Source: an uncultured Lysobacterales bacterium
Lineage (GTDB): Bacteria > Pseudomonadota > Gammaproteobacteria > Xanthomonadales > Xanthomonadaceae
NCBI GenBank assembly: GCA_946886865.1
Contig: CAMPJI010000067.1
Location: 1-12,836, forward strand
Direction of reading: 5' to 3'
DNA: 12,836 nucleotides
In this document: piece by piece, positions 11,371-12,836 of the stretch
Layout: every line of letters begins with the position of its first letter
Numbering within the stretch: position 1 is the first letter of the stretch
The notes under the pieces: generated by a model
What the model was told of the DNA's origin: nothing
What the model saw: the letters and a program-made list of their open reading frames with translations, nothing else
Database searches by the model: none
Program-made: the position numbers and the translations under genes

Positions 11371-12836
11371 GTGAACCTGAGCTCACCCAAGGCCCTGCTG
11401 CTGTCGCTGGCGATTGCCGGCGTCATCGCCGGTTGCAACCGCCAGGACGCCGACACGACGGCCGCCGGCACCACCGACACCGCCGCCGCGGACACCGCGC
11501 GCTTCACCCTCGACGAAACCAGCCTGCCGCCGGTCAACCGCTTCTCGAAGGCCGACCTGGACCCGTCCGTCGACGCGTGCACCGACTTCGGTGGGCACGT
11601 CAACGGCAAGTGGCTGGCTGCCAACGACATCCCGGGCGACCGCACCTCATGGGGCGCGTTCGAGATGCTGGACGAGCGTTCCAAGGCAGCACAGCGCCAG
11701 CTCGCCGAGCAGGCCGCCGCGCTTGAAGACGCCAGCGGCGTCGAGAAGATCGTCGGCGACCTGTGGGCCACCGGCATGAACGCCGAGGCCATCAACGCCG
11801 CCGGCATCACCCCGATCAAGGGCCACCTGGATGCCATCGCCGCGCTCGACAGCAGCGAGGCCGTGGCCGACTACCTGCGCAACAGCGCGGCCAAGGGGCA
11901 GAATTTCCTGTTCGGCTTCGGCCCGGAAGCGGACTTCAAGGACTCGGCCAACAACATCGCCTACGCGATGCAGGGCGGCCTGGGCCTGCCGGACAAGACC
12001 TACTACACCGACGCCGACAAGGCCGACAAGCTGGCCGCCTACGAGAAGCACGTCGCCAAGGTGCTGGAGATGTCGGGCGTGCCCGCGGCCGATGCCGCGA
12101 CGCAGGCGTCCAACGTCATCGCCTTCGAGAAGCGCCTGGCGGGCGTGTCCAAGTCGCAGGAGGAGATGTCGCGCGATGTCTCGCTGTACTACAACCCGGT
12201 CACGCCGGCCGAGGCCGACAAGCTGACGCCGAACTTTAGCTGGACCCGCTTCTTCGACTCGCAGGGCGTCGAGACGCCGGCGATGTTCTCGCTGGCGATG
12301 CCGGACTTCCACGCCGAAGTGAGCGAGATGCTGGAGGACGTGCCGGTCGAGCAGTGGCAGAGCTACCTGCGCTTCCACACCGTGGACGGCGCCTCGCCGT
12401 ACCTGTCGGACGAGTTCGTGCAGGCCAACTACGAGTTCTACGGCAAGACCATGCGCGGCCAGAAGGAGCTCAAGGAGCGCGGCAAGCGCGTCCTGGACAC
12501 CATCGAGAGCCAGGCCGGCGAAGCGCTCGGCCAGATGTACGTGGACGTGGCCTTCCCGGCGGACTCCAAGGCCAAGATGCAGGAGCTGGTGAAGAACCTC
12601 AGCGCCGCGCTGAAGCCGCGCATCGAGAACCTGGAGTGGATGAGCGACGAGACCAAGGCCAAGGCCATGGCCAAGTGGGAGACGTTCACCCCCAAGATCG
12701 GCTACCCGGACAAGTGGCGCGAGTGGACCGGCCTGACGACCGGCCGCGACAGCTACATCGAGAACGTCCTGGCCGCCCAGGAGTTCAACTACAAGTGGCA
12801 GCTGTCCAAGATCGGTGAGCCGGTGGACAAGACCGA
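11371..12836 (+). CDS. M13 family metallopeptidase (PepO/neprilysin-like) lipoprotein, 3' end missing
   Basis: The frame runs off the right edge after 488 codons. The N-terminus MNLSSPKALLLSLAIAGVIAGC is a lipoprotein signal with lipobox IAGC (Cys22), followed by an Ala/Thr/Asp-rich linker. M13 hallmarks follow. VDACTDFGGHVNGKWLAANDIP (residues 68-89) corresponds to the family's DxCxDFxxYxNGxWL. QGGLGLPDKTYY, LGQMYVDVAFP, LEWMSDETKAKAM and FTPKIGYPDKWREW come later. M13 enzymes are zinc endopeptidases of about 650-700 aa. The catalytic HExxH and ENxAD motifs lie in the missing third, so activity cannot be judged. The GTG at 11371 is chosen because GGAG (11361-11364) is six bases upstream; the in-frame ATG at 11353 would place that site inside the gene and add six residues before the signal. 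Divergent from the transporter. Confidence 0.93.
   Translation, partial: MNLSSPKALLLSLAIAGVIAGCNRQDADTTAAGTTDTAAADTARFTLDETSLPPVNRFSKADLDPSVDACTDFGGHVNGKWLAANDIPGDRTSWGAFEMLDERSKAAQRQLAEQAAALEDASGVEKIVGDLWATGMNAEAINAAGITPIKGHLDAIAALDSSEAVADYLRNSAAKGQNFLFGFGPEADFKDSANNIAYAMQGGLGLPDKTYYTDADKADKLAAYEKHVAKVLEMSGVPAADAATQASNVIAFEKRLAGVSKSQEEMSRDVSLYYNPVTPAEADKLTPNFSWTRFFDSQGVETPAMFSLAMPDFHAEVSEMLEDVPVEQWQSYLRFHTVDGASPYLSDEFVQANYEFYGKTMRGQKELKERGKRVLDTIESQAGEALGQMYVDVAFPADSKAKMQELVKNLSAALKPRIENLEWMSDETKAKAMAKWETFTPKIGYPDKWREWTGLTTGRDSYIENVLAAQEFNYKWQLSKIGEPVDKT

Overview
The window is very GC-rich chromosomal DNA. Every protein looks like a housekeeping or envelope gene of the Xanthomonadaceae (Lysobacter, Luteimonas or Pseudoxanthomonas-like). 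That placement is my inference from protein style and gene content; I could not search a database. I see no insertion sequence, prophage, CRISPR array, tRNA or rRNA.

Layout, left to right. (1) 1-797, plus: the 3' part of a CnoX/YbbN-type thioredoxin-TPR co-chaperone, cut by the left edge. (2) 884-1333, plus: a DUF4442 hotdog-fold protein. (3) 1350-2648, minus: a membrane-anchored, cysteine-bearing protein I do not recognise, convergent with the DUF4442 gene. (4) 2769-4796, plus: a transmembrane Ser/Thr protein kinase whose C-terminal part is a short, degenerate FGE-sulfatase/SUMF1-like domain. It is divergent from gene 3 across a 120-bp promoter region. (5) 4841-5518, plus: a DUF502 two-helix membrane protein, possibly read from a leaderless mRNA. 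(6) 5673-7505, plus: a DUF885 lipoprotein with a zinc-peptidase-like motif, followed by a strong intrinsic terminator. (7) 7642-8517, plus: an exported ATP-dependent DNA ligase (Lig E). (8) 8619-9938, minus: a DEAD-box RNA helicase of the RhlE type, convergent with the ligase and ending at a shared hairpin. (9) 10254-10988, minus: a TSUP (TauE/SafE) membrane transporter. (10) 11371-12836, plus: the N-terminal two thirds of an M13 (neprilysin/PepO) lipoprotein peptidase, open at the right edge.

A theme is envelope function. Seven of the ten products are predicted to sit in, cross or be anchored to a membrane, or to be exported (genes 3, 4, 5, 6, 7, 9 and 10). The most unusual pair is genes 3 and 4. 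The kinase has all four of its cysteines on the predicted periplasmic side, in an FGE-like domain that lacks the cysteine of the CRxAxR catalytic motif. The divergent neighbour is a single-pass protein with eight cysteines, all predicted periplasmic. This could be a sensor kinase with its partner, but that is inference.

Two larger gaps hold no convincing gene: 9939-10253, upstream of the helicase, and 10989-11370, between the transporter and the M13 peptidase. The second contains a perfect 18-bp stem with a 5-nt loop that has no clear job.
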